A stretch of DNA of 64,000 nt from Timema cristinae (GCA_039000515.1 JBCFYV010000553.1:1-64000), one strand, 5' to 3'. Positions 33,961-45,835 are shown, counted from the first letter of the stretch. A program made the numbers and translations. The notes: generated from the letters alone by a model not told the origin.

Positions 33961-34096
33961 AGTTGTGACCTTCATCTGTCAGTACAACAAGTGGCATCGT
34001 TCTTTGTTGACCAGTGGTTGTGTTACACACGCTTATTTAACGACGTGCATGGGTGCATTTGCGATTTCATCACTGACCGCAAACACGAGCACACTA

Positions 34097-34500
34097 AAAT
34101 TAAGGGTAGTTTACTGAAGGGAAAAAAGGTAAAAAGTACCCATCGATTTACTAGAAATTTGTTTTAACCATTTTGATTAAAATTAGTATCTACGCACAAA
34201 CAAAATGGCAACACTCATTTACTCATACCAATGACTTTGAAGTTACTTTACAGAAGCAAAATTTTCCAATTTGATCATATCTCAACTATGTGAGAAACAA
34301 TAAATTCCTATTACAAAATTGTAGTATGAATAAAATTACAAAACATCTATTTGAAATATTTTTTTTTATAAAACCATTTAGTTTTGAAAAAATTGGCAAA
34401 TATATCGTTTTAATTCTATCTGTGAAATGTGATATGCACTTTGGTGAACAGAGATGCTACTTTTTTTTCTTAAATATGTTTTTGTGAGAATGTTATATCT
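34097..34500 (+). repeat. Dispersed AT-rich repeat, copy 3
   Basis: Begins CACTAAAATTAAGGGTAGTT and carries the ATTTGAAATATTTTTTTTTATAAAACCA block; a diverged copy of 7738-8095 and 8208-8590. Confidence 0.6.
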
Positions 34501-35073
34501 CTACATAACTCAGATCTCTGTTTCATGTTACGTGGATATAAAAAACATCGACCAAACAGAAATTGTAATCAGTAGTGTGTCCATAGGTGGCTGGGGAATA
34601 TATTTAAGTACAGTGTCTAGGTGGTTTTGTAAGCCATACTAGTAATATAACAGTTTATTTTTAACAATGAGAAGATAGTTATTCACTCAAGTTAAATGCA
34701 TCGATGGACACACTACACATCGAATAAGCAATGTTTGAAATACACGAGGAGAAAATAAAATATTGTGGTTCAAATTAACAATGTTAGTGTAAAAAGTGAA
34801 AATGAGAACACCTTATATGAAAATAATAAGTACATACCTCTTGAAATGCCTTACCTATAAGTTTATGATATTCCAAATTGTTCATAGAAACACTTTTTAA
34901 AAGCCTTAGACTATATCAGCCTCCATTGCTGTGGAAGATTTATTCCAATTTTTGAAACACAAATGTTCATTGAGAACCTCATTCTTTGTTTGTGCGTGTG
35001 CACATTCACATCAGTAAGAGTTCCTTACACTTGGAAAAATTACTTTATCCGTTCTTTTCCCGATGATGCAAGT
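34501..35073. other. Gene-free intronic stretch
   Basis: AT-rich, no recognisable frame or repeat. Confidence 0.45.
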
Positions 35074-35360
35074 CTAAAAATGATTCATATAATCATGTAT
35101 ACAAACAAATTTATTAAAACACATGCCAATTATGACACTCATATAAAAGTGTAAACATAACAATTTTCGTATAATGCTGACCACACCGGAAAAAGCGTTG
35201 TAATTTGTCTTAAAGGAACGCTTGCACCATGCACCGCCCGCTACTACAGTGATAAGAGGAATCCCATCTGCATCTATTTCTCCTTCTGCAAGAGCAAGTT
35301 CAGCTTCTTCTTTAGCAGTGGCTTGCATTATTTCCCAGGCAACATCATAGATCACAGAAG
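35074..35360 (-). pseudogene. Mutator-like transposase fragment
   Basis: The - strand frame reads MQATAKEEAELALAEGEIDA, then DGIPLITVVAGGAWCKRSFK, then TNYNAFSGVVSII, which matches the start of the catalytic domain of the arthropod Mutator-like transposases (family form DG.P.ITVV.DG.W.KRSY.TNY..LSG...IIG). The usual Asp in VVxDG is Gly here, and the frame degenerates right after SII. A short dead fragment of a mobile element; assignment from memory of the motif. Confidence 0.6.
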
Positions 35361-35882
35361 ATAATTTATTTTGTTACCTATTAAGAGCTTCCTTTAATAT
35401 GCATGGCCTTCCTATGCTGAGGTAGTGTCTTTCATCTGTGTAAAGCTTTGTCCATTCGCTAGCATGCTGCTGACCCACGCTGTATTTATTCCCATATTCT
35501 TCTGTCGTTTTTCAGGGTTCTCTGATTGTAGAGTTCTTCTAAATCCACAAATATTGCACTGAAAAGTATAGCTACTCTACACCCCTTGCCTTTGTTCTTT
35601 GAGCATTACCATGTTGGAAAAAGAGCAACCAAATATATCAATGTGGCTAATCATGCGATTAATTTCGCTAAACAAATGAGCACCATTAAAAATTCTCCGG
35701 CCATATGCTTCTTGCTCTGGGGATCTAAATTCCATCATTATTTTCTCGGACCTTTCGCAGGTTTTTCAGTAGGAGATGCAGGTAGGGGCATGACACCTTC
35801 TAAACAGTTAAAACTAATCTGATCAAATGTATCCATCACATGTTTTACTTTAGAGATTGTTATGTCAGTACCAACTAAGACA
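35361..35882. other. Gene-free intronic stretch
   Basis: It may continue the Mutator-like relic, but no motif is recognisable. The 78-codon + frame at 35586-35822 has no domain I know. Confidence 0.35.
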
Positions 35883-36225
35883 ATTTTGAGCAGCATCTAT
35901 CTAGCTCAGAACATTTTTAGCAGCCAATGTATCTAGCTCGACATTTGAGCACCAATGTATCTAGCTTGACCATTTGAGCAGCCAGTGTATCTAGCTCAGA
36001 CCATTTTGAGCAGCCAAGTGTATCTAGCTTGACCATTTTGAGCAGCCAGTGTATCGACTCGGACCATTTTGAGCAGCCAAGTGTATCTAGCTTGGACCAT
36101 TTTGAGCAGCCATGTGTATCTAGTTGGACCATTTGACGGCAGGCATATCTATCTCAGACAATTTTGAGCACCAGTGTATCTATCTCAGACAATTTTGACA
36201 CCAGGTGTATCTACTCTGACCATTT
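35883..36225 (+). repeat. Minisatellite, about 31-bp unit
   Basis: Around eleven imperfect tandem copies of a unit of the form GTGTATCTAGCT(C/T)..GACCATTTTGAGCAGCCA. Copies differ by small indels as well as substitutions. The short frame on the - strand (repeating SKWSKLDTLGC) is a by-product. Confidence 0.92.
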
Positions 36226-37250
36226 GTGTAGTCGTGTTCTTTCTTATTGTTCATTTAAATTATGCCTAGGTAAAGCCCTGTCATTCTCTAGATTTATTTA
36301 CTCAAATATCGTATTACGAAGTGCCGTAAATGTTTTTGGAGAACTCCTAGAAAATAATTGTTCAACGTCAATCCAAAATTTTATAGATAGTTCACATTCT
36401 TGAAAAAAAGAACAATTTTAAAGTAGTATGGACATTATTATTAACTATACGTTCCAAAGGCTTAGCTGCTAAAAAAAAAAGTTTAAGAGTAGATAGTGAC
36501 AAAGAAGTAACCGTAATGAAATTACAAAAGGAGGAGTTGGGGCAGTGATTCCTAACATGGGATCCCGATCCCGTGCCCGGGTTCCGCGAGCATCTCCAAC
36601 ATTTGTTTTTATTGATCTGGCAATATTTTTTGGACAGTGTGGAAATATGTAAAGATAACTCGTGTATCCGAGGAAAATGAAGAGAATAGTTCCGAAAGTA
36701 ATGTTAAAAGTGAGGTTGGTAAGAATAGTGATAACCCAAGTTAAAGTACAGGAGGACAGTAATTAGTAGATAGAAATAGGCAATAAGTACTCCTGAAATA
36801 TTTTATTCAAAAGTATTAATTTATTAGAATTATTATTATTATTATTATTTAACAACCCTATTGATTTACATGTCTATTTTAAATAACGTACCTAATTTGT
36901 GTTTCCTCGAGATTTTATGAAATATTTTAAGGGACTCTCCCACGCAGGAGGACAACATATTTATTCATATTGAATTCCTTAGCATGCTATTTTGCGTTCA
37001 ACTTGGTTTATTTTAGAGGAGACTTCAATTCGAGATAATATGGATATATCAAAGTGAGTGCTCATAGAAATAATAATATATAGAAAGAGGGTGGGGGTAG
37101 GGGTATTGGGTGAGGGGGTATTGTGTTTTTTAGAGCCCAAAATCAGTTATAATATATTACTTCATCAACAAAGTGAGGGTAGTTAGAGATCTTTACTTTA
37201 GTTTACCATTGTTTAAACAGTAAACAAGATAGTGTTACATTATTTGCCAA
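36226..37250. other. Gene-free intronic stretch
   Basis: AT-rich with a short ATT run at 36828-36848 and a GT/GA-rich patch at 37088-37125. CAGTGATTCCTAACATGGG at about 36544 resembles one hAT terminus; no partner found. Confidence 0.4.
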
Positions 37251-37254
37251 TTAA

Positions 37255-37420
37255 AAAAATCATAAGGAAGGATAACTCCAGATAGTTTTTGAAAACATCC
37301 AATTTCCAAAAATATGTTGGTGGAAGCACACTTCAAATATCTTCTAGAGTAGGGGAGCCCACAGAAATTATTCTAAAGGAGGATCCAAAATATAGAAGTT
37401 ACAAGTCAACAGTCAATCTA
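37255..37420 (+). repeat. Short-period tandem repeat, block 1
   Basis: Two degenerate units of the family better seen at 38290-38554 (AACTCCAGATAGTTTTTGAAAACATCCAATTTCCAAAAATAT and a neighbour). Confidence 0.5.
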
Positions 37421-38289
37421 ATCTATTACTTATATAAGACTCAACTTTGAACAAATTACTTCATAAAGCTATACAGACCGAACAGCGTTAAATCCAGTTG
37501 GGCATTCTCACACTCAGGAATGGATTAAAGGGGGTTAGGGCAAAGCGGCTATAATCACCCCCCTTTTGAGATATTTTTCAAGAATTAAATTGACGGATTG
37601 AAGGATGCTCTGAAGACATACGTCCAATGTGTTCGAACGAAACATGTTTCACCCCGTTTACCTGAACCCTGGCTTTCCCGCACACTCCCTCCTATCTCCC
37701 CCCCCCCCCCCTTCTTTGTATATTAAACAGCGTGATATTTACTGTTGATTTTCTTTTCTTATTTTTACTAAAATATAGTCACTTGAATTTGGTATCTTTA
37801 TTTTTGACAGTTCATTTTTAAATTAATTTAAAAATGTATAATCACAAAGTAATATATATATATACGCTAGAGTGGCTATATCTAAAAATTAAAGATGGCA
37901 ACCAACTCCAAGGTAACAGATATTTATAACTAATATAAGTTTAATATGTAACTATTAGGTATAAAATATACTTAAAGAGCACCAGTTTGAAATTAAAATT
38001 TTTCTCCGGGAGTATAAAACTCCTGGGGCACGGACCACCACTTTATTGGTTCCTATAGGTATTCCTTTTGTGGTGTGGTCCCCTCTCCCCCCTTGACATA
38101 ATCCTGGATCCACCACTGCTCTCACTGTATTGAGACATTGAGTTATTTTCAACTATTGCTTTAAGGTGATTTAACATTGCTAAATAATTGCTTTGTATTT
38201 AATACTTTATTTATCCTTCATGTTCTTCAGGGGAAGGGGGCTTGGACCCGCTGGACCCCTCATGTGTACGCCCCTGCTCTAGAGGAATC
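37421..38289. other. Gene-free intronic stretch
   Basis: Includes a C run near 37700 and AT-rich sequence. The - strand segment 38095-38125 (GTGGTGGATCCAGGATTATG) and CAGGGGCGTACACATG at about 38262-38277 (-) look like hAT-type termini, unpaired. Confidence 0.4.
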
Positions 38290-38554
38290 TTATTTTTAAA
38301 ATTTGCTGGGAGGGGGTCACTCCAACTATATTCCAGATACCAATAATAAAAAAAATCCAGATGACGACTCCAAATTGCTTCTAAAAGCATCCAATTTTCA
38401 AAAATATCCAGGTGAGGATCATTTCGAATACCATTTAAAAACATACATTTTAAAAAAAATGTTAAAGAATACCACTTTAAATAGTTTCTATAGGCATCTA
38501 TTTTTATTTTTCAATTAAAGGCGAGGACCATTCCAAATGGCTTCTAGAAGCATC
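38290..38554 (+). repeat. Short-period tandem repeat, block 2
   Basis: Three to four units of roughly 70-80 bp with consensus CCAGGTGAGGACCATTCCAA, then AT(A/G)GCTTCTA(A/G)AAGCATCCA, then ATTTTCAAAAATAT. The array is cut at CATC by the solo LTR and resumes, diverged, after it. Confidence 0.75.
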
Positions 38555-39794
38555 TGTAACGAGTTACACGTAATATCAATGGGTCAACACTCACAACCCG
38601 GGGGGCCCGCTCTCGGAAGACCAACACATGGCACAAAACACTATCGCCGACCTCCGCTCTCCGAAGAAATACCGAACAGACTGAGCGACGCGCCCAAGCC
38701 GACCGACAGCAAGGATCGAACACGTGTCCAGCCAGCCGAAGAAAGAAGAGAGTTCCGTGTCCGTCCACGCGTAGCGTCTGGGCGCTTCTACATTGTTCTC
38801 GGACCAACTCGCTCCTTCGATTGTTATGTTCTCCTACCTTCCAACTCCTTCGATCCTACCTCCACTCTGGGAACTATCTCTTGTATATATACGGCTACGC
38901 CGGGAACATAAAGTCACTTACTACTCCACCAACTTGTGGATAAGAGGTGAGAACGGCGACCTAGGTCTTGGGGATTATTGTCATTCATATCTAAATTTCA
39001 GTTTCGGTGTCATGGGGGGCACTCTAGTCAAAATTATCATTTTGGATCTTAAAACCTTATTATATTGTTAGTTGAACTTGCAATGCCATGCGCTTACCGC
39101 GGCATGTAGAGAGGTCGTCGCCCTTCGTCACCCGCCTAAATATGGGGTCAAAGCCCAAACCTTTTATTGTTTGCTATTTATGTAAATACTTGTTTTTGGT
39201 TAGAGCGCTCAGAGTTTGTCTGTGCGTCCCGGGTTCGAAACCCGTCTTGTAATTCACTTATTAGTTTAGTTATATTTGGACTCAGCTTAATTTATCAGGT
39301 TAAATACTGGAAGTTGTTATGTTACTTAGTTTACCTTTACCTTTGAGGTTTATTGAATTGGTGTGACACCATGTTAGTTACGAGCGTTTTTAAATGTTAA
39401 TCTTTAAACTAGGCTTGGTAAATGTTGCGCGGGGGTTACGGTTATGCCTTTCGTCTTATTCTGGAAATAATACCAGTAGGTTAAGCAACCGAGGAGCTAA
39501 GGTCCATAAAGTTGTGATCCCGAACTGTAAATTGTTGTTTGATTTCAAGCCGACACATTTAGTGTTGTTTTTTACTGGCCTAAGGAGGTTTCAAGATTGT
39601 TTACTTATGTTATCTAATCGACTCCGATGGTTAATGGAGAGGTGCGCTTCACGCACAGATTGTGCCTTCTCAATTATTGTACTATTATTGTTTTTTTTTA
39701 CAATAAAATATATTTTGTTCAACCTGGTAACATTCTTGCCTGATTTTCAGTCTTCCTCACCCTATGGTTATTAAGGGGGGAGGGGAGGGTTGCA
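38555..39794 (+). mobile_element. Solo LTR (1240 bp)
   Basis: Starts TGTAACGAGTTACA (a perfect palindrome like the start of the intact element's LTR) and ends GGGGAGGGTTGCA. It is flanked by CATC on both sides (38551-38554 and 39795-39798), a 4-bp target duplication. It carries a TATA box (38884-38891) and a poly(A) signal AATAAA (39702-39707) at positions similar to the intact LTR. It has no internal retroviral sequence, so it is the product of LTR-LTR recombination of a related but distinct family. The frames inside (38537-38911, 39394-39774) are not genes. Confidence 0.9.
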
Positions 39795-39799
39795 CATCT

Positions 39800-39965
39800 A
39801 AATTTTAAAAAAAATGGGGATTACTTCTCCAAATAACATAAAAATAATTTGATTTTCCAAATTAGGGGAGGAGGACATCTACAAATAACTTTTAAGGACA
39901 TCCAAGTTTCAAACATTTATCGTGGAGAGCGGTGGAGAGCGGGAAGAGGTGAAGGAGGGAAGGCA
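39800..39965 (+). repeat. Short-period tandem repeat, block 3
   Basis: Units such as TTACTTCTCCAAATAACATAAAAATAATTTGATTTTCCAAATTAGG and ACATCTACAAATAACTTTTAAGGACATCCAAG, degenerate members of the family interrupted by the solo LTR. Confidence 0.55.
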
Positions 39966-40944
39966 ACTTCTCAATAAACTCCTTTTTTGCTTACCGCCCC
40001 CACCACCCACTTCCTTCACAAATAACGTTCCACCGCCAGTGGTAGCAGCCAATCTTTGTAACTGGTACAAAATGATGGTGCACCCCTAGCTTTTTTTAAA
40101 ATCTACCTATTACTTTCAACCGGAGAAGCTACGGCCAAAAGTTTCCAAGGGTGAAAGTTGAGAAATAAAATTTTATAGCTAGATTTTCATAAATAAGGCT
40201 CAGACTTGAATTTGTTTAATACTGTAGTGATGAATTTTTATTTAATTAGATACATATTTGGTATTAACAAAAATAGAGCCTAAAAAAGACTTTCCTAAAA
40301 TTTTACTATATACAGGGGTGGACTAAGATGCAAGAGAAACAAGTTGACGCTCGAGGCGCCAGTAGTTGCCGTGGGAGGAATTTAGTAGTTTGCAATAATG
40401 ACGGCAAATACTGTTTTTATAGTACTTATATTTGTTTAAATATATTATGTTATTGTATATACAAATACATCATTGGATGTAATTCTCGTATTGTAAATTC
40501 TAAGTAAGCCTTTAGGCTGTAAGGTATCTAATGTACTGTACCTAATACTTTTTTTTGTTATGTTACACAATTAATTAGAACTATTGTCAAAACTTTATAG
40601 TTTGTTTAGTGACTATTAAAATAATCATTTTTCAGTGTAATTGATGGTATTGTTTACAACTTGATTTAATTGCAGACGTCAACAAAGACCCCAGGGTTGA
40701 TTTCATCATCGCCACGATGCTTGGGAGATGGAGGGTGGCAGAATTATTATCTGCTTGTGACAATACCCTCCCTCACTATAGATATCTCCTTCACCGTAAT
40801 CACCCCGGTTTATGGTAGTAGGCTAATAGTATATAATATACGAAACCAATTGTTATTAGAAATATATTAGTAGACATAGCAATTAGCAAAAAAGTGTCAA
40901 CAACCCTAAGAACTTCCCCCCACACAAACATAGATATTCTATAT
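39966..40944. other. Gene-free intronic stretch
   Basis: No domain recognised. CAGGGGTGGACTAAG at about 40314 resembles one hAT terminus, unpaired. Confidence 0.4.
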
Positions 40945-41270
40945 CAGTGGTTCACACCCTTTTCCATTTCACAGACCACCCTCAAGCCAATGATAACTGA
41001 CCGCGACCCCCTAACCCCCCCAGCCATACAAGGTGAAATAAAAAACTTTATATTCTACGTAATCAATTATATTTATATATATATATTGTCTGAAAGTAAT
41101 GAAAAAAAGAGATTTTTAAGAAAATGGTGGATAGCGTATATTTTGTATATAATGTGGCAATACAAATAAAAGATAACTTATGAAACGAGGGCTTATATTT
41201 GCTTCGCGGGCCCCCACAGGTGCCTTCGCAGATCCCTAGAGACCCACGAACACAGGTTGGGAACCTCTAT
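40945..41270. mobile_element. Probable hAT-type MITE, diverged
   Basis: Left end CAGTGGTTCACACCC and right end GGTTGGGAACCTCTA are approximate reverse complements of the CAGTGGTTCCCAACC type. GC-rich sub-ends surround an AT-rich centre. No 8-bp duplication could be confirmed, so it is old. Confidence 0.55.
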
Positions 41271-43247
41271 CACATTCAATCTCCGAGTGTGGTGCATTTA
41301 GTAGACTTATGTCAAATATAAAATGTGGAGATTATTATTTAATTGGACAAGAAGTCAAGATGTTATGGATCATGAAAACGAAATAACTACCGTATGATGT
41401 CTAGCAGCTATATGCTCACACAAAACTGATTATAGTCTACGCTAAAAAATTATTTAGAAACTCACCTTTCTTCAGAAGAATGAGACATAGATTTGCAATC
41501 TATAGTTTCTGTTTGTTCTTGACTATAAGGTTTTTGCTGGTTCGATGAATTGTTACCACCTCTGTTAGTATGTAAGTCATTTGTCTTTACAAAGCATACT
41601 CTGTGGATAAAGAAGGTCACTTTTTAAGAAATAGTTTTTCTATGAATACTATAAAACTACATCATCGAAAGCCTATAAACGGTATATTTGGACATTTCTG
41701 ACATTAGAAAAACATAAATCTGAATAAACTAACCCGAAATGGTGTTTTGTATTTTGGTCGTAGATCATTCACCAAAATCACATAAATTTAATACATGCTT
41801 TTATTAAAAAATTATTTTCTTATAATCATTAAATATTTTCTGTAAATTGAATATAATGGTGGTGTTATATAAAATTGGTTCTCCGGATATTCTTTACTTC
41901 CAAAACGTAGGTGGAGGATATGGCTGCGCCACTTGATGGGCATTAGCTTTGACATGTCAAAACAGCAAAAGGAATTATCAATTATCTTTACATTTTCTGT
42001 TGTGACCTTATCATAAAATGACTTTATTTGTTTCTTAAAGGTTGTATCTAGGATTATCTAGTAGTTACCCTCGTCTCAGAACTGTGACAATATACTTAAA
42101 AGGCCGTTGAAAATGAGCAAATTTTGAATTTTAATTAATTTTTTATACAGAGAGATTATCAAAATGTAAGGTTGATAGTATTATTTAAGCATGTACCCAC
42201 CTTTTATCTTGATTTTGGTTTAAGTCAAGTTTGAAAAAATAAAACACTACCTATCCATGGCGTATTTCCTGAACGTCTGTAAAGTCTTCCAGCGCTCCGG
42301 TAGGCGACCCCCTTAACACGGATTTTGTTATTTGGCTATCCCTCTACATTTTTGACAAATTTATTTTCAACTTATGAGCCCACATATTCTCCCATATCTC
42401 CTATATTCCGAAGGTCCATTTTGACATTACAATGTTTAATATTTTATGTTAATTAGGAATAGTTAATACTTAATAAACACTATTGCCAAATTTCAGTTCT
42501 ATACCACACAGAGAGTTGTTTGTATTAGTTTTAGAAATTTAGAACTCACTTCCTACCCCTCACACCTTCATGGCCATTTCTCCAATTCCCTCTTAGAAAT
42601 TTTAACTTTAATTTATAAGGGTCCTTCTACCTGATTGCCATATTAAATTTTCTACTATAACTAAAACTGTTTTTTTAACCCTTCCCCTTTTTCCTTATTT
42701 ATTGGGGTCCCATGGGAAATTTCGAGACGCTTTTAGTTTTTTTAAGTGGTCCCTTTACTTTCCCTCCGAATTTTAGTTTTCTACCACACTGGTAAGAAGT
42801 TGTTTCTAATAATGGTGGAAATACCAAACCCCTTCCCCCTCCTCCATTTTTCCAACTACCACTCAGAAAATTAAAATTTAAAGATTTACTTGGTTATATG
42901 AAGCTGTCCTACCTGTCTACCTTTCCAAGCTAGAGCTTAAAACACATTTAAAAGCTATTTTTTTGTTTGTCTTCCCCTATTTTCCCAAGGACCATTTAAA
43001 AAGTTTTTAATTGTGGCCCCCGTTTCATTTTCCGGAGCCCAATTTTGAAATGTCCCATTTATAGAATTTCTTAGTTATATGGAGTAATCAATCACTCTAC
43101 CTTCCAGCCAAATTTCAGTTTTCTAGCTCATATAGAAATGGCTCATATTTTTCAGGTACATAAACACTTATTTTCTGCTTCATACAAGATATATAAGATA
43201 ATATGTAAGTTGTTTTTAATAAGTTAATGCTCCGTGGCTCTCCCTAG
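41271..43247. other. Gene-free end of UGT intron 1
   Basis: AT-rich. 42300-43200 has loosely repeating CCCCTTCCCC/TTTTAGTTTTCTA motifs at about 110-bp spacing, possibly another decayed tandem array. Confidence 0.4.
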
Positions 43248-43470
43248 GATCTGGATAAGTTCATCTCAGAAGCCAAACACGGCGTCGTGTACTTCAGTAT
43301 GGGCTCCATGATAAGGGCGGAGACCTTCCCAGAGGAGAAACGTCGAGCTTTCCTGGAGGTGTTCTCTGAACTCCCTCAGAGGGTTCTCTGGAAGTGGGAG
43401 GGGGACGAACTTCCGGACAAACCCGACAACGTCCTCACACAGAAATGGATGCCGCAATTTGACATTCTCT
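43248..43470 (+). CDS. UDP-glycosyltransferase exon 2
   Basis: Starts in phase 0 after CTCTCCCTAG. Encodes DLDKFISEAKHGVVYFSMGS, then FPEEKRRAFLEVFSELPQRV, then LWKWEGDELPDKPDNVLTQK, then WMPQFDIL, the first part of the C-terminal UDP-sugar-binding half (the GVVYFSMGS strand and KWMPQ are typical landmarks). Ends one base into a codon before a strong donor GTAAGT. It joins exon 1 (..LPE) exactly where known UGTs continue, and exon 3 through a split Ser codon (T|CA). The exon is intact, with no stops. The small in-frame overrun after the donor is intronic. Confidence 0.93.
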
Positions 43471-43959
43471 GTAAGTTGAAGTAGATTGATATATGTTTTC
43501 TTCGCATACTTCCTTGGGTGAAATTAAAAAAAAAAGTGTTCTTTTATTTTGAAAATAAATGTAAACTATCTTGTTAAGCGTTTGTATTTATGGTTCATTA
43601 GTGGTCATCATTTAAGAAAAATAAAAATAAATATTTATCACTGGAATTTTGAACCGATAACTTTCCACAATCGCTGCACGTGTGGCACTTCATTCAAAGG
43701 CGTTTACAGTTTGAATAGTGAAGCATAACATGTTAACTTTGGCAGGATTTATGAGTTTTAGTGAAGTATGCGCTGAAGCAACACTTGGTACCGCTTTCTA
43801 AAATAAGAGTTCAATAGATATTGTGTGTTTTAGTATTTACGATCCTTAAAAACTAGCAGTAAAGAACAGGACCAGTTGTAAAAGATCTCCCCGAATTGAG
43901 TTGCAATATTTAAGTGAAAGTAAAAACGACCTTGGCAGATTTTTTTTATAATGCCGGGG

Positions 43960-44515
43960 CTCGGGATCACGATCAACTTAACTTTAACTTAACGTAGCGT
44001 TCACTTAAAGATCACTTAACTTAATAAAACAGATGTGTGATCACGATTCACGTAACGTAACAACTCGAGCCAAACATCTACATTCTAGAGTATGTGTTTT
44101 GAAATGTGATGTGTACTATTGGTAAATTGATGATATGTGAATGTTTACTGTTTTCTATCAATATAATAAATATTTAACATTAAACTTTTTTATGATAAGT
44201 TTAGCTTTCCTATTTTAGTTTAATTAATTTGTTTCAATGTCCGATCACTAGAACTGAAGTTAAAGATTAGACCCTGGTCATAAAACCAACAAATGAATTA
44301 CTAAATATATCGATTAACGCGAACGGGTAGTAAGACGCGGTGCTAAAAAAAAATACTAAATAACCCTGTAGGCGTCACTCGCATTATGATTGACTGGTTA
44401 GATCACGTAATACCTTTCATATAACGTTTTCTTAACGTAAAAGACCTCCCTGGACATCTATTAAGTTAAGTTAAGTGCAAGTGAACGTTAAGTTAAATGC
44501 ACTGTGATCGCTTCC
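43960..44515. mobile_element. MITE with TTAACTTAA-rich inverted ends
   Basis: The left end (GCGTTCACTTAAAGATCACTTAACTTAAT...AGATGT, about 43965-44033) and right end (ACATCTATTAAGTTAAGTTAAGTGCAAGTGAACGTTAAG, about 44452-44512) are imperfect reverse complements. The interior holds no coding frame but includes a family-A SINE tail fragment. Confidence 0.7.
44318..44350 (+). mobile_element. SINE tail fragment
   Basis: CGAACGGGTAGTAAGACGCGGTGCTAA followed by an A-rich end: only the shared 3' tail of families A and B remains. Confidence 0.7.
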
Positions 44516-44519
44516 ATTT

Positions 44520-44594
44520 AAAAACCAAAGATTGAACCCCGGGCCCCAGCACAGAAGTCTGACACCTTACCACTAGATCACCAGGAAGACTCAC
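44520..44594 (-). mobile_element. SINE family A head fragment
   Basis: On the - strand: CTGGTGATCTAGTGGTAAGG (A box), then GGGGCCCGGGGTTCAATCTTTG (B box), matching the head of the copy at 52731. Confidence 0.75.
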
Positions 44595-44699
44595 TATTAA
44601 TTTCTAAGAAATAGAACGTTGTTATGTTATACAGTATTGGTGAAACTTTAATTGTGTAAGAAGGGGGAGGGGAATCAAGTAACAAAAAACAAGTTTTTT

Positions 44700-45031
44700 A
44701 AGGAATTTCTACCCTCAGTTAATGTTAGAAATTTGTATGCTCCAAGAATCTATTTATAACATCCTTGTTTGGAAAGTTTATGAAATTATAATCTTTTAAC
44801 AGCTATTTGAAATAGTTATCCTTTTAAAATATTTGAAATTTTGATACTTCCAGAGACTATTTGGAATAATCCTCCTTCGGCAATTTTTTTTTAAAATTAG
44901 ATGCATCTAAAAGTTATTTTAAGGACTTACCAGAATCATTTTATATATTATATTCGTTTGAATCTATTTGTAGTGGTCCTAGACTAGATTATTTTTAATT
45001 TGGCAGGCACTAAAAGTTATTTTAAGTGATC

Positions 45032-45063
<32 letters not shown>

Positions 45064-45215
45064 CAAAAATTATAAGCCTTTAGCCCTTAGCCGCCATTTG
45101 AAATGGTCCTTGCCTGGATTATTTTTTAATTAGACGCCCTTAGAAGATATTAAAAGTAGTCTACCCCAATAATTTTAAAAATTGAGTGCTTTTAGAAGCT
45201 ATTAGTAGTGGATTT
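44700..45215 (-). repeat. Short-period tandem repeat, block 4 (reverse)
   Basis: Five to six degenerate units, the reverse complement of the 38290 family (GAGTGCTTTTAGAAGCTATT...GTGG, AGACGCCCTTAGAAGATATT...). It includes a run of about 26 T at 45038-45063. Confidence 0.65.
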
Positions 45216-45348
45216 TCCCCGGCAAAGAACTAGCTCAAGATAGTGATAGAGTTTAATGAGGTGACTGGAGAGAACTAGAGAAGGTTTTAATGTAATTAAA
45301 TACGAGTATTTTATATTTTAAGTGTTATTTGATTACAACTAAACCAGT

Positions 45349-45600
45349 TTCGGTTGTCGGATGGTCTAAGAAGGCGTCACACTCACAATAGACTGGACTG
45401 CCAAGTACGGGGAGATTGCAGCTCGTATAACGGTAAGGTGTGCTTAGGGTGGTTTTCGCTAAATGGTTTCCCACTCTACCTATACACAAGTGTGGGTACA
45501 ATTTCTTTTAATTCAACCTTCCTCTCATCTCTAACAATTAGTACATTGCGTATAATCCGTGCGCATAATAAGAAGCGATGACAAATAAATATTACAATGA
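45349..45600 (+). mobile_element. SINE family B copy
   Basis: GGATGGTCTAAGAAGGCGTCACACTCACAATAGACTGGACTGCCAAG, GGGGAGATTGCAGCTCGTATA (worn B box), AGGGTGGTTTTCGCTAAATGG, TTTCCCACTCTACC and a worn TGCGTATAATCCG tail. Confidence 0.75.
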
Positions 45601-45664
45601 TTTTGCGTAGTTAAATAATTATATTCCAGGCCTTACCGATGAACCCGAAGATATAAACATTATA

Positions 45665-45825
45665 TATATGGAGTTCCAAGCCTCCACCGTGGTTCGGATT
45701 CCACGTTAAACTGTAGGTCCTCAATTTCATCTCACAATCACCCTACCATTACTCATTAGCGTGAGTGCGTATAACCCGAAAGGGTAGTAAAACTCGTTGC
45801 TAATAATAATAATAATAATAATAAT
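45665..45825 (+). mobile_element. SINE family A, 5'-truncated
   Basis: CCTCCACCGTGGTTCGGATTC body, TCACAATCACCCTACCATTAC, CCCGAAAGGGTAGTAAAACTCG tail and an AAT run. The head is missing. It lies tail to tail with the next copy. Confidence 0.85.
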
Positions 45826-45835
45826 ACTATGCTAC

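Larger units (their letters stand above)
30220..43247 (+). other. UGT intron 1, about 13.0 kb
   Basis: Phase 0, GT at 30220 (GTAAGA) and AG at 43246-43247 (CTCTCCCTAG). It holds SINEs, a hAT relic, a Mutator-like relic, a minisatellite and a solo LTR, listed separately. I searched it by eye for alternative UGT first exons, which are common at insect UGT loci, and saw none. Confidence 0.85.

Noticed and set aside
35917..36132. 71-codon - strand frame with repeating SKWSKLDTLGC
   Set aside because: Product of the 31-bp minisatellite; unit length is not a steady multiple of three and copies contain indels.
36100..36225. CRISPR-like array of spaced repeats
   Set aside because: Units are contiguous and degenerate with no unique spacers; a eukaryotic minisatellite.
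38537..38911. 124-codon + frame and 87-codon - frame at the start of the solo LTR
   Set aside because: They lie inside LTR sequence and overlap on both strands, with no domain; shadows of GC-rich LTR sequence.
39195..39250. tRNA-like motif (GGTTAGAGCGCTCAG ... GGGTTCGAAACCCG) inside the solo LTR
   Set aside because: Box spacing is plausible, but a full cloverleaf could not be drawn and it lies in LTR sequence; perhaps a nested SINE scrap or chance.
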